26,540 bases of DNA from Bacteroidales bacterium. Lineage in GTDB: Bacteria > Bacteroidota > Bacteroidia > Bacteroidales > F082. A program made the position numbers and the translations under genes. The DNA lies in NCBI GenBank assembly GCA_029933565.1, contig JAOZNY010000010.1:1-26540 (forward strand), read 5' to 3'. The notes under the pieces are model-generated. The model saw only the letters and a program-made list of their open reading frames with translations, did no database searches and was not told where the DNA came from. Positions 6,976 to 14,085 of the stretch are shown one piece after another (position 1 is the first letter of the stretch; the number at the start of each line of letters is the position of its first letter).

Positions 6976-7958
6976 TCAAGCCTGTTTAAGCCTTGGACTG
7001 CAAGTGGATAATTTGGGAGAATCTCAAGAGTTTTCTGATATTGTATTCGTGCCTTTTCAAAATTACCCATTGCCTCATAGTTTCTACCTAAATTATAAAC
7101 GGCCTCAACAAAATTAGGGTCAATTGAAATTGCTGCAAGAAACATTTCTTCTGCCTGGCTATACTCTTGTAACTCAACAAGGTAGATGTAACCTGAATTG
7201 TAATAAGCTCTTTTCTTACTATTGGTTCTATTTATCAGGTCAGAGTATACATTTAATGCTTTATCAAACTTTTTGTTATCCTGATAAAGCATACCAAGAT
7301 AGTACAATGAGGATGAATTATTGGGTTGGTTTCTTATGGCTTTCTTAAGGTAAAATTCTGAAAGGCTATCATTTTCGTAATAGTAAATTGCTCCCAATTG
7401 CATATTTGCTGCAAAATTCTTAGTGTCGATATTTGATGCAATTTTTAAATTTATTATTGAGTTTGTTGTGTCACCCACTTCAAAGAATGCCATTCCTTTA
7501 TAATAATATGGCTCTGCATTTTCAATATTAAGAGATATTGCCTTATTGGCAAAGAATTGTGCCTTATCGTATTCTCCTGTTAATAAATATAATTCAGAAA
7601 GTTTAATTAAAGGAACTTCACTTTTTGAATCGAGAGAAACTGCTTTGTTGAGCGAAGAAATACTGTTTTCTTTATTTCCCATCACAAAATAAACCTCAGA
7701 GAGAATTACGTAAAGTTCAGCATCGTTTGGATTTATTTTAAGAGCTTTGTTCAAATCTCTAAAGGCAGGATCAAGTTTCCCTTTTTCAAGAAAGATTGAG
7801 GCACGCTGGGCATATAATTTGTAATCTTCAGGATATTTTGATATTTCAGCAGTCAGATATTCAATTGGATTCTCAACTTTTTTCTCCTCTTCCTGATTAT
7901 TATTTGAACAAGAGAATAGTAAAAATACTACAAACAAACTTCCTAAAATAAATCTCAT
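6969..7958 (-). CDS. TPR-repeat lipoprotein
   Basis: 329 residues. The signal peptide MRFILGSLFVVFLLFSC carries a lipobox with Cys17, so the protein is lipidated. A short acidic linker (NNQEEEKKVE) leads into about eight tetratricopeptide repeats from residue 35 to the end; each has the W/L-G-Y-A-P spacing, for example AELYVILSEVYFVMGNKENS and AEPYYYKGMAFFEVGD. TPR arrays are protein-interaction scaffolds; the partner is unknown. The stop overlaps that of feoAB tail to tail. A recA terminator lies just upstream of its start, so it is probably transcribed separately from recA, although no clear promoter was seen. Confidence 0.88.
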   Translation of the reverse strand: MRFILGSLFVVFLLFSCSNNNQEEEKKVENPIEYLTAEISKYPEDYKLYAQRASIFLEKGKLDPAFRDLNKALKINPNDAELYVILSEVYFVMGNKENSISSLNKAVSLDSKSEVPLIKLSELYLLTGEYDKAQFFANKAISLNIENAEPYYYKGMAFFEVGDTTNSIINLKIASNIDTKNFAANMQLGAIYYYENDSLSEFYLKKAIRNQPNNSSSLYYLGMLYQDNKKFDKALNVYSDLINRTNSKKRAYYNSGYIYLVELQEYSQAEEMFLAAISIDPNFVEAVYNLGRNYEAMGNFEKARIQYQKTLEILPNYPLAVQGLNRLDQ

Positions 7959-7969
7959 AATATTAATCT

Positions 7970-7999
7970 AAAAAAAACCCGAATCTTTCAATCCGGGTT
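7970..7999 (-). terminator. Rho-independent terminator of recA
   Basis: AACCCG (7976-7981) pairs with CGGGTT (7994-7999). On the minus strand the hairpin is followed by a run of T (complement of the A-run at 7970-7977). It lies 20 bases after the recA stop. Confidence 0.75.
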
Positions 8000-8019
8000 C
8001 GTTGGTTGATATTTTATTT

Positions 8020-9042
8020 TTATGCTTTAAGCACAGCATAAATTTTCTCTTCCAGTTCATCCATCAGATCAGGATTATCAGTAAGCAGTGCTTTTACAGC
8101 ATCCCTACCCTGCCCTAATTTAGTTTCTCCATAACTAAACCACGATCCACTTTTCTTAATAATATTAAACTCCACACCAAGGTCGATTATTTCGCCAACC
8201 TTTGAAATGCCCAAGCCAAACATTATGTCGAACTCAGCCTTGCGGAATGGAGGTGCAACTTTATTTTTGACAACTTTAACCCTAACACGGTTACCCTTAA
8301 CTTCTTCCGTATCTTTTATCTGACCTATTTTTCTTATGTCAAGTCTAACTGAGGAATAAAACTTGAGCGCATTACCGCCGGTTGTTGTTTCTGGGTTACC
8401 AAACATTATACCAATTTTTTCCCTTAACTGGTTAATGAAAACACAAGAAGTACCTGTTTTGCTAATGTTGGCCGTTAACTTACGTAAAGCCTGCGACATT
8501 AACCTTGCCTGAAGTCCCATTTTGGAATCTCCCATATCGCCCTCAATCTCGCTTCTTGGAGTAAGTGCTGCAACAGAGTCGATAACAACAATGTCAATTG
8601 CTGCTGATCGGATTAAACTATCAGTAATCTCCAGAGCCTGTTCGCCATTATCAGGTTGCGACACTAAAAGATTTTCGGTATCAATACCTAATTTCTCGGC
8701 ATAGAACCTATCGAAAGCATGCTCAGCATCAATAAATGCTGCGATGCCGCCAGCCTTTTGGGCTTCAGCAATCATATGCAATGCCAGCGTTGTTTTACCC
8801 GACGATTCTGGCCCGTAGATTTCTATAACCCTACCTTTTGGAATACCACCAACACCAAGTGCATTGTTTAAACTAATCGATCCTGTTGAAATTGTTTCCA
8901 TTTTTTCAAAGACCGTATCGCCCAATTTCATGATTGTGCCTTTACCAAAGGATTTCTCAATATTTCCTAAAGTGGCTTCAAGGGCTTTTAATTTTTCTTT
9001 TTTTGCCTTTTCGGCATTTTCTTTTGCTTTCTCTGAGGTCAT
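8020..9042 (-). CDS. recA: RecA recombinase
   Basis: 340 residues, usual length. It forms filaments on single-stranded DNA, drives homologous strand exchange and activates the SOS response. Seen: Walker A GPESSGKT near residue 75, the Walker B region DIVVIDSVAAL, the loop L1 sequence EIEGDMGDSKMGLQARLMSQALR, L2 with FINQLREKIGIMFGNPETTTGGNALKFYSS, and a short acidic C-tail. The N-terminus is rich in Lys, Glu and Ala, as in other Bacteroidetes RecA. It follows bcp by nine bases and is probably co-transcribed with it. No LexA box was recognised. Confidence 0.98.
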   Translation of the reverse strand: MTSEKAKENAEKAKKEKLKALEATLGNIEKSFGKGTIMKLGDTVFEKMETISTGSISLNNALGVGGIPKGRVIEIYGPESSGKTTLALHMIAEAQKAGGIAAFIDAEHAFDRFYAEKLGIDTENLLVSQPDNGEQALEITDSLIRSAAIDIVVIDSVAALTPRSEIEGDMGDSKMGLQARLMSQALRKLTANISKTGTSCVFINQLREKIGIMFGNPETTTGGNALKFYSSVRLDIRKIGQIKDTEEVKGNRVRVKVVKNKVAPPFRKAEFDIMFGLGISKVGEIIDLGVEFNIIKKSGSWFSYGETKLGQGRDAVKALLTDNPDLMDELEEKIYAVLKA

Positions 9043-9051
9043 CTCTATATT

Positions 9052-9513
9052 TTATTTTAAGGTTTCCAATATTTGATTTGTATGATCTTTTGTTTTTACT
9101 TTCATGAAAATTTGTTCTATTTTTCCGTCTTCGCTAATTACAAATGTACTTCTAAGTAAGCCTTCGTATTCGCGTCCGTATAGTTTTTTTGGACCCCATG
9201 CTCCGTATGCTTTAATAATTTCTTTTTCAGTATCGGAAATCAGGGGAAACGGAAGATCAAATTTTGCAATGAATTTTTGATGTGATTCTTGCTTGTCGGG
9301 ACTAACGCCTAAAACTTTATAGCCTTTTGAAATCCACATTTCGTGATTGTCGCGTAAATTGCAAGCCTCGGCATTGCAGCCAGAGGTATTATCTTTCGGA
9401 TAAAAGTAAAGTATTAATTTAATTCCTTTAAAATCTTCCAATCTAATTGAATCTCCATTTTGGTCAAGTCCGTTAAAATCAGGGGCTTTATCGCCAATAT
9501 TTAATTTTATCAT
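9052..9513 (-). CDS. bcp: Thioredoxin-dependent peroxiredoxin (BCP/PrxQ type)
   Basis: 153 residues, thioredoxin fold. It reduces hydrogen peroxide and organic peroxides using thioredoxin. The peroxidatic Cys46 lies in YPKDNTSGC, and Cys51 follows in NAEAC, the typical PrxQ resolving position (C-x4-C). SPDKQESHQKF and the Trp/Pro-containing AWGPKKLYGREYEG segment are further family landmarks. The usual TPGCT active site reads TSGCN here, a mild deviation. It is transcribed just ahead of recA, which couples peroxide defence with DNA repair. Confidence 0.95.
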   Translation of the reverse strand: MIKLNIGDKAPDFNGLDQNGDSIRLEDFKGIKLILYFYPKDNTSGCNAEACNLRDNHEMWISKGYKVLGVSPDKQESHQKFIAKFDLPFPLISDTEKEIIKAYGAWGPKKLYGREYEGLLRSTFVISEDGKIEQIFMKVKTKDHTNQILETLK

Positions 9514-9716
9514 ATGTTTTTTGTGAGTGTCAAAGATAGGACAAATTAGTTATAAAGTTGAAAGTGAAAAGTTATAAAGTTATAAAGTTGAGAAGTTGAG
9601 AGCTTGATTTGAGGTTTAGGAGTATTTGTGAGGGCATGGCCAACATACTTTTCGTAATCAGTTTTTAACCATGAGAACCACGATAACAATGATAACCAAG
9701 ATAACAACCCTCTCCC
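9514..9716. other. Intergenic region between nth and bcp
   Basis: About 200 bases without a gene. Besides the bcp -7 box it holds low-complexity repeats: AGTTGAAAGTGAAAAGTTATAAAGTT-like units (9551-9600), the reverse-complement family of the AACTTTCAACTTT stretch at 3667-3710, and an AACCA/GATAAC-rich stretch at 9667-9709. No terminator with a T-run was recognised for nth. Confidence 0.5.
9531..9538 (-). promoter_or_regulatory. -7 box TATCTTTG upstream of bcp-recA
   Basis: On the minus strand TATCTTTG (TAnnTTTG) lies 18 bases before the bcp ATG. No clear -33 element was seen. Confidence 0.5.
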
Positions 9717-10355
9717 CTATTTCTTCTTACTAAAGTACTTACACCATTCAGTCAAGCCACACTCACTACATTTAGGTTTACGGGCTAAACAAGTGTATCT
9801 TCCGTGTAAAATAAGCCAGTGATGTGCCAGTGGTATAAGTTCGTCGGGGATATGCTTTACCAATTGCTTTTCGGTCTCAAAAGGTGTTTTTGAGTTTGTT
9901 GTTAAGCCCAGGCGTGCCGAAACCCTAAAGACATGAGTATCAACAGCCATAGCAGGTTTATTAAAAACCACAGATAAAATTACATTGGCAGTTTTTCTTC
10001 CCACTCCGGGTAACTTTTGAAGTTCATCAATATCTTCCGGAACTACTCCATCAAACTCAGAAATAAGCAATTTAGCCATGCCTGATAGGTGCTTGGCTTT
10101 ATTATTTGGATAGGAACAGGTTTTGATCAACTCAAAAATATCGGCCACCTCTACTCTGGCAAGAGATTCAGGATTGGGAAATTGCTCGAAAAATCCGGGA
10201 GTAATAATATTTACTCGTTTGTCGGTGCATTGAGCAGATAAAATTACTGCAACCATTAACTGATAAGGATTTTCGTAATGCAGTTCTGTTTCAGCAATTG
10301 GTTTGTGAATTTTAAAGTAATCTATTATATTTTCAAATCTTTCCTTTTTTGTCAT
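9717..10355 (-). CDS. nth: Endonuclease III (DNA glycosylase/AP lyase)
   Basis: 212 residues, normal length. It excises oxidised pyrimidines and cuts the abasic site by beta-elimination. Catalytic Lys121 sits in the helix-hairpin-helix LPGVGRKTANV, and catalytic Asp139 in VDTHVFRVSARLGL. The [4Fe-4S] ligands Cys189, 196, 199 and 205 show the C-x6-C-x2-C-x5-C spacing. Its start overlaps the stop of the HAD phosphatase gene by four bases (ATGA), so the two are translationally coupled. Confidence 0.97.
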   Translation of the reverse strand: MTKKERFENIIDYFKIHKPIAETELHYENPYQLMVAVILSAQCTDKRVNIITPGFFEQFPNPESLARVEVADIFELIKTCSYPNNKAKHLSGMAKLLISEFDGVVPEDIDELQKLPGVGRKTANVILSVVFNKPAMAVDTHVFRVSARLGLTTNSKTPFETEKQLVKHIPDELIPLAHHWLILHGRYTCLARKPKCSECGLTEWCKYFSKKK

Positions 10356-10996
10356 TCAATAATTGTTTTAAGTTCAGTTAATTCGTCAATCATAAAATTG
10401 GGATTTAGTTTTGCAAGTTGTTCTTTAGATCTGTAGCCATAAGTTACAGATACACTTGTAATACCAGCATTCATTGCCGTAATAATATCTGGTTCACTAT
10501 CTCCAACCATTATCGCTTTATCGGCAGAAATATTTAGTTTCTTTAGAATATGATTTATTGGTTCTGAAGATGGCTTTCTGGCTATCCCATCTGTAGCACC
10601 AAGTACGATATCAAAATATTTATCAATCCCAAAGTCCTTGACTATTTGCTTTGTGAAAACATCTAGTTTATTACTAAGTATTGCTAGTTTTTTCAATTTA
10701 TAGTGCTCAAGTGTGTTCAACACATTTTTATAAAGATGGGAACGCTTACTGTGATTATTCTTATAAAACAATAAGAACTGGCTGAATATTTCCTGAAAAT
10801 CTTCGTCATTTTTGTTAATCTCAAAAGCATCTTCTATTAGTTTGCTCACTCCTCCCCCAACTATACTTTTTACTCTATCTTCTGTGAATTTATTATGATT
10901 TCTAAGATGTGAAACATAGTTCAACGAATCTGTTAAATCAGGAATAGAGTTCACCAAGGTTCCATCGAGATCAAAAATTATTAAATCAGTCTTCAT
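10352..10996 (-). CDS. HAD-superfamily phosphatase, phosphoglycolate-phosphatase-like
   Basis: 214 residues. HAD motif I DLDGT (nucleophile Asp9, acid/base Asp11), motif II around ILSNK, a conserved Lys in ARKPSSEP, and motif IV GDSEPDI are all present. The helical cap lies between motif I and residue about 85. The family includes Gph, which removes 2-phosphoglycolate formed during repair of 3'-phosphoglycolate DNA ends. Being overlapped with endonuclease III makes that role attractive, but substrate specificity cannot be read from sequence. Confidence 0.85.
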   Translation of the reverse strand: MKTDLIIFDLDGTLVNSIPDLTDSLNYVSHLRNHNKFTEDRVKSIVGGGVSKLIEDAFEINKNDEDFQEIFSQFLLFYKNNHSKRSHLYKNVLNTLEHYKLKKLAILSNKLDVFTKQIVKDFGIDKYFDIVLGATDGIARKPSSEPINHILKKLNISADKAIMVGDSEPDIITAMNAGITSVSVTYGYRSKEQLAKLNPNFMIDELTELKTIIE

Positions 10997-11015
10997 TTTA
11001 TAAATGATTAATGTG

Positions 11016-11023
11016 CAAATTTA
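11016..11023 (-). promoter_or_regulatory. -7 box TAAATTTG for the HAD phosphatase-nth pair
   Basis: On the minus strand TAAATTTG matches TAnnTTTG and ends 19 bases before the phosphatase ATG. It is divergent from the nickel transporter promoter. Confidence 0.5.
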
Positions 11024-11065
11024 AATAGATTATTAATGATAATATTTTTAATCTAACAAAACTAT

Positions 11066-11083
11066 CTGTTAACTAATTCACAA
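11066..11083. promoter_or_regulatory. Putative Rex operator of the nickel transporter-rex operon
   Basis: CTGTTAACTAATTCACAA fits the Rex operator form TTGTKAAnnnnTTMACAA: half-site CTGTTAA has one mismatch, spacer CTAA, half-site TTCACAA is perfect. It lies eight bases upstream of the -7 box of the operon that encodes Rex itself, where bound repressor would block polymerase. Confidence 0.65.
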
Positions 11084-11091
11084 TAAATTTT

Positions 11092-11099
11092 TATATTTG
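11092..11099 (+). promoter_or_regulatory. -7 box TATATTTG of the nickel transporter-rex operon
   Basis: TATATTTG is a full match to TAnnTTTG and ends 11 bases before the ATG at 11111. The expected -33 region coincides with the Rex-like operator. Confidence 0.6.
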
Positions 11100-11110
11100 C
11101 AAAAAAAAGC

Positions 11111-11839
11111 ATGGAACAGTTATTTTCAAATATTCCCTTCCTATTTGGTCTTGCTGCCGCAATGATTCATGTTGTTTCAGGCCCCGACCATATTGCTGCC
11201 ATAGGACCATTGGCTGTTAATACCAAATTTCGCCCGTGGATAATTGGTATGTCGTGGGGAATAGGGCATTTAATAGGTATGCTTTTAATTGGTGTTCTGT
11301 TTTTCTATTTTAAGGAACTTATTCCTGTGGATTGGATTTCGGCTAATAGTGAACGGATGGTTGGAATAATGCTTATTGTTATTGGTTTTTGGGGATTGTT
11401 TAAAATGCTAAAAACACGTAAAGACAACAATCATAAGCACGTTCATAAACACCACGACGAAACTGGTAACGCATTTGTACATTCTCACGACCACGACCAT
11501 CATATTGAGAAAATACATGCTCATGCCCATGTAACTCACGAAAGGCAAACCTATGTTACAGCATTGGGAATAGGTGTTTTGCATGGATTAGCAGGTGTGT
11601 CACATTTTATTAGCCTACTCCCTACTCTGGCATTTGCAAGCAGTTTAGGCTCAGCAATGTACTTATTTGGTTTTGGTGCTGGAACAATATTAGCAATGGT
11701 CTTATTCTCTTTTCTTCTGGGAATAATTGCTAAGAGATCAGGGGAATTCAACAAAAAACTTGCATTTAACAGCATTAACGGACTTGTTGGAATAAGTGCT
11801 ATTTTTGTTGGCTTTATTTGGATTTGGAACACTTGGTAA
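11111..11839 (+). CDS. Probable nickel transporter (NicO/UreH-like membrane protein with His-rich loop)
   Basis: 242 residues with about six membrane segments. The first carries H20-x5-D26-H27 (IHVVSGPDHIAAIGPL), resembling the metal-binding helix of nickel/cobalt permeases. A cytoplasmic or periplasmic loop (108-143) is very rich in His (KHVHKHHDE, HSHDHDHH, HAHAHVTH), and a second half contains GVLHGLAGVSHFISLLP. This architecture fits NicO/UreH/HupE-type Ni2+/Co2+ transporters, although no single family can be assigned. Nickel uptake is consistent with the [NiFe]-hydrogenase in the same island and with co-transcription with rex. Direction (uptake or efflux) is inferred only from context. 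It is followed after five bases by the outer-membrane barrel gene. Confidence 0.68.
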   Translation: MEQLFSNIPFLFGLAAAMIHVVSGPDHIAAIGPLAVNTKFRPWIIGMSWGIGHLIGMLLIGVLFFYFKELIPVDWISANSERMVGIMLIVIGFWGLFKMLKTRKDNNHKHVHKHHDETGNAFVHSHDHDHHIEKIHAHAHVTHERQTYVTALGIGVLHGLAGVSHFISLLPTLAFASSLGSAMYLFGFGAGTILAMVLFSFLLGIIAKRSGEFNKKLAFNSINGLVGISAIFVGFIWIWNTW

Positions 11840-11844
11840 ATAGT

Positions 11845-12630
11845 ATGGGGTTTAATAAAATATTAATTACATTTTTATCGGCAATTTTCTTGGGCTTCAT
11901 AGGTTCCGATTTAAAATCGCAAACAGAAAACACAAGTAATAAAATTTCTTTGGGTTTTGAGGGAGGAGTTCAGTTTACAAAAATTTATGATAATTGGGCA
12001 TATTCTGAACTTCCAAAAAGTAAAGCAGGATTTAACCTTGGTTTTTTTGCTGATTATCAGATTAGCAAAACTGTAAAACTTAGGCTTGGCACTTATTATG
12101 ATAGTCGTGGTTTTAAAATACAGGATGTTATTAGCCCTATTAGTGAACTTCAAAGTGATGATTCAATTTATGTTTCTTATGCAAGTTACCTTACCTATGA
12201 TTTGGATTACAATTTGAATTACCTCACTATTCCTTTTAGTATTTTTTACGAAAAAGGGAGTGAAAAATTTAGTATTTATATTCAGGGGGGTGTTTATTAT
12301 TCACTTTTATTAAGTGCAAACAGAAGCGGTAATACCAATTTGTATATTTACCCTGAGCATGCAGATAATTTTGAGAATCCTGATCTTAGAAATCCCGGCA
12401 ACACCATTACAGATTATGATAAAGATGATGTTTTTGATTTGTTTGTTGGTAACGACTGGGGAGTTCAATTCTTTTTTGGAGTTGTATACCATATAAATCA
12501 GAAACTCGATGTACAGTTAACACCGGGTTTTGCAAAATCATTTGAGCACCTTTATGCCGACCCAAGCAGAAATTCGAATTGGAGCAGTATTTATAAAATA
12601 AACGCAGGAATAATTTATTCTTTAAAATAA
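11845..12630 (+). CDS. Outer-membrane beta-barrel protein (PF13568-like)
   Basis: About 261 residues. A signal peptide (MGFNKILITFLSAIFLGFIGSDLKSQ) is followed by alternating amphipathic strands: ISLGFEGGVQFTKI, KAGFNLGFFADYQIS, TVKLRLGTYYDSRGFKI, LNYLTIPFSIFYEKG, FSIYIQGGVYYSLLL, GVQFFFGVVYHINQKLDVQLTPGFAKSFEHL, and a C-terminal strand KINAGIIYSLK. This is the Bacteroidetes outer-membrane beta-barrel domain 2 pattern (eight- to ten-stranded barrel). An upstream in-frame ATG at 11818 exists, but 11845 places the signal peptide correctly. It lies between the nickel transporter and rex with five-base gaps on both sides, so it is part of their operon. Barrel size suggests a small channel or receptor; a nickel route through the outer membrane is conceivable but unproven. 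Confidence 0.85.
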   Translation: MGFNKILITFLSAIFLGFIGSDLKSQTENTSNKISLGFEGGVQFTKIYDNWAYSELPKSKAGFNLGFFADYQISKTVKLRLGTYYDSRGFKIQDVISPISELQSDDSIYVSYASYLTYDLDYNLNYLTIPFSIFYEKGSEKFSIYIQGGVYYSLLLSANRSGNTNLYIYPEHADNFENPDLRNPGNTITDYDKDDVFDLFVGNDWGVQFFFGVVYHINQKLDVQLTPGFAKSFEHLYADPSRNSNWSSIYKINAGIIYSLK

Positions 12631-12635
12631 TTACG

Positions 12636-13253
12636 ATGATAGAGAACTTACCACCAAACACTGTTGAACGATTAAGCAATTACAGGAGGAAACTCTTGTC
12701 GTATCCTTTTCAGGAGAAACCATTTATTCATTCGCACCGACTTGCACATCTTCTTAAGATAAATCCGGCACATGTTCGCCGCGACTTAATGCTTATTGGC
12801 TTTACAGGCGATGTTCATAAAGGCTATGAAATAGAGAAACTAATTATTGAAATTGGAAAAGCCATCGACTGCCAACATAAACGTAAGGTAGCCTTTATTG
12901 GAATTGGTGATTTAGGGCGTGCTGTGGCCGAAGCATTTAATCATGACGATAGCAAACTTGAAGTGGCCGCAACTTTTAGATTAACTGCTGAACCTGAAAT
13001 ACAGTTTCAAAATGTGCATTGTTACAATGTATCGAAAATGAAACAAATTATAAGACAGAAAAAAATTGACCTCGCGGTGATTGCACTTCCAAATGCCGAT
13101 GTTGATGAAATAACAAAACTTATTGTTGATGCTGGTGTGAAAGGTATATTAAATTTCACCTCGGCACATTTAAAAGTTCCTGAAACTGTGTTTGTTGAAA
13201 ACTATGATATGATGAGTAAACTGGAGAAACTCTCCTATTTTACTAACGAATAA
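12636..13253 (+). CDS. rex: Redox-sensing transcriptional repressor Rex
   Basis: 205 residues, usual length. Rex binds operators when NAD+ is high and is released by NADH. The N-terminal winged helix (residues 5-75) contains RLSNYRRKLL, IHSHRLAHLLKINPAHVRRDLMLIGFTG and KGYEIEKLI. The Rossmann domain starts with VAFIGIGDLGRAV (GxGxxG at 89-94). KKIDLAVIALPNADVDEI, GVKGILNFTSAHLKVPETVFVENYDM and the C-terminal dimerisation helix (MMSKLEKLSYF) are also typical. Its presence beside a hydrogenase that reduces NAD+ is functionally coherent, and three operator-like palindromes occur in this window. Last gene of the nickel transporter-barrel-rex operon. Confidence 0.95.
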   Translation: MIENLPPNTVERLSNYRRKLLSYPFQEKPFIHSHRLAHLLKINPAHVRRDLMLIGFTGDVHKGYEIEKLIIEIGKAIDCQHKRKVAFIGIGDLGRAVAEAFNHDDSKLEVAATFRLTAEPEIQFQNVHCYNVSKMKQIIRQKKIDLAVIALPNADVDEITKLIVDAGVKGILNFTSAHLKVPETVFVENYDMMSKLEKLSYFTNE

Positions 13254-13573
13254 TAATGGACTAAATAAAAAGTTGGGGATTATATTTTTAATAAATCCCA
13301 AATATCAATAGTTCAAATAACAAATAAACTCCAATATTTAATTTTAAATAACCAAATTTATTTTTGGAATATTGATTTTTAATGAATTGTGATTTATTTG
13401 AAATTTGTTTCTTGTCGTTTGTTATTTTTAATTGTAAAACAACTGCCAATAAGAATTAAAAAAGGCTACCGTTTCCGGAAGCCTTTTTTTTTTGAAACAA
13501 ATAAAATTGACCGGTATTAAAAGAAAAATTACAAATCAAAAAAAATGATTTATTATTCTTCAAATTAATGCTT
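13254..13573. other. Intergenic region between convergent rex and hoxW
   Basis: About 320 A/T-rich bases without a gene. The only clear structure is the bidirectional terminator at 13459-13488. CCAATATT (about 13331) and AATATTG (about 13368) could form a long weak stem. I see no promoter, operator or small gene that I can support. Confidence 0.6.
13459..13490. terminator. Bidirectional terminator between rex and the hox operon
   Basis: AAAAAGGCT pairs with AGCCTTTTT, with an inner CCG/CGG stem (13469-13471 with 13476-13478) and a TTTC loop. A run of ten T follows on the plus strand and TTTTTT on the minus strand, so it serves both converging operons. Confidence 0.88.
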
Positions 13574-14083
13574 TTACTCACCTGCTTCAAGCATACTTAT
13601 AGGCAAGTTTTTCTTTATCAGTGCCCAGCCTGAAAGTTGACGTGTTAAGAACTGAAATCCCTGTTCAAGATTGAGTTTGGCATTGTCCGATAAACCTTCT
13701 TCCAATTCCCACTCGTAACCTTTTATGCCTAATATGTAGGCCTCAGGCTTTTTGTTGAACAGTTTTTCACTTAAGTGAAGCACATAAGCTGGCGATACAG
13801 CATGCATCGTAAATTCAACTTTATCCTCCTGAGGATGAATCTTACAATATTTGTATTCATGTATTCCTTCTTTCGAAGCATCAACAAATACTACTATTTC
13901 CCATTCTGAGATTTTCTCAGCATCTTCAATATTTAATTGATAGTTGCTGTCAGTTGCCATGCAACCAAGATGGTGTTCTTCAATCCATTCCTGAACTTTG
14001 TTCACCATTTCATTACCTAATGCATCGTCCTGACGGCCAGGATTGCCGTAGCCATAAATCAAGACTCTTTTTCTCTGTGTCAT
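13574..14083 (-). CDS. hoxW: Hydrogenase maturation protease (M52 family, HoxW-like)
   Basis: 169 residues. It removes the C-terminal peptide of the hydrogenase large subunit after nickel insertion. Seen: the N-terminal YGYGNPGRQDDALG motif (acidic Ni ligand Asp19/20), VFVDAS with Asp68, and HAVSP with His94, equivalent to the nickel-binding Glu16, Asp62 and His93 of HybD. The C-terminal 30 residues are less conserved. The gene follows hoxH by two bases. Its cognate substrate should be HoxH, which still has a 24-residue tail after the DPCxxCxxH motif. Confidence 0.92.
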   Translation of the reverse strand: MTQRKRVLIYGYGNPGRQDDALGNEMVNKVQEWIEEHHLGCMATDSNYQLNIEDAEKISEWEIVVFVDASKEGIHEYKYCKIHPQEDKVEFTMHAVSPAYVLHLSEKLFNKKPEAYILGIKGYEWELEEGLSDNAKLNLEQGFQFLTRQLSGWALIKKNLPISMLEAGE

Positions 14084-14085
14084 AA

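Noticed and set aside
7124..7348. Plus-strand frame of 74 codons inside the TPR gene
   Set aside because: Antisense shadow of the TPR repeats without recognisable features.
13380..13410. TTGTGATTTATTTGAAA-like stretch as a Rex site between rex and hoxW
   Set aside because: Only one half-site is acceptable, the second does not match TTCACAA or TTAACAA, and the region lies between convergent gene ends.
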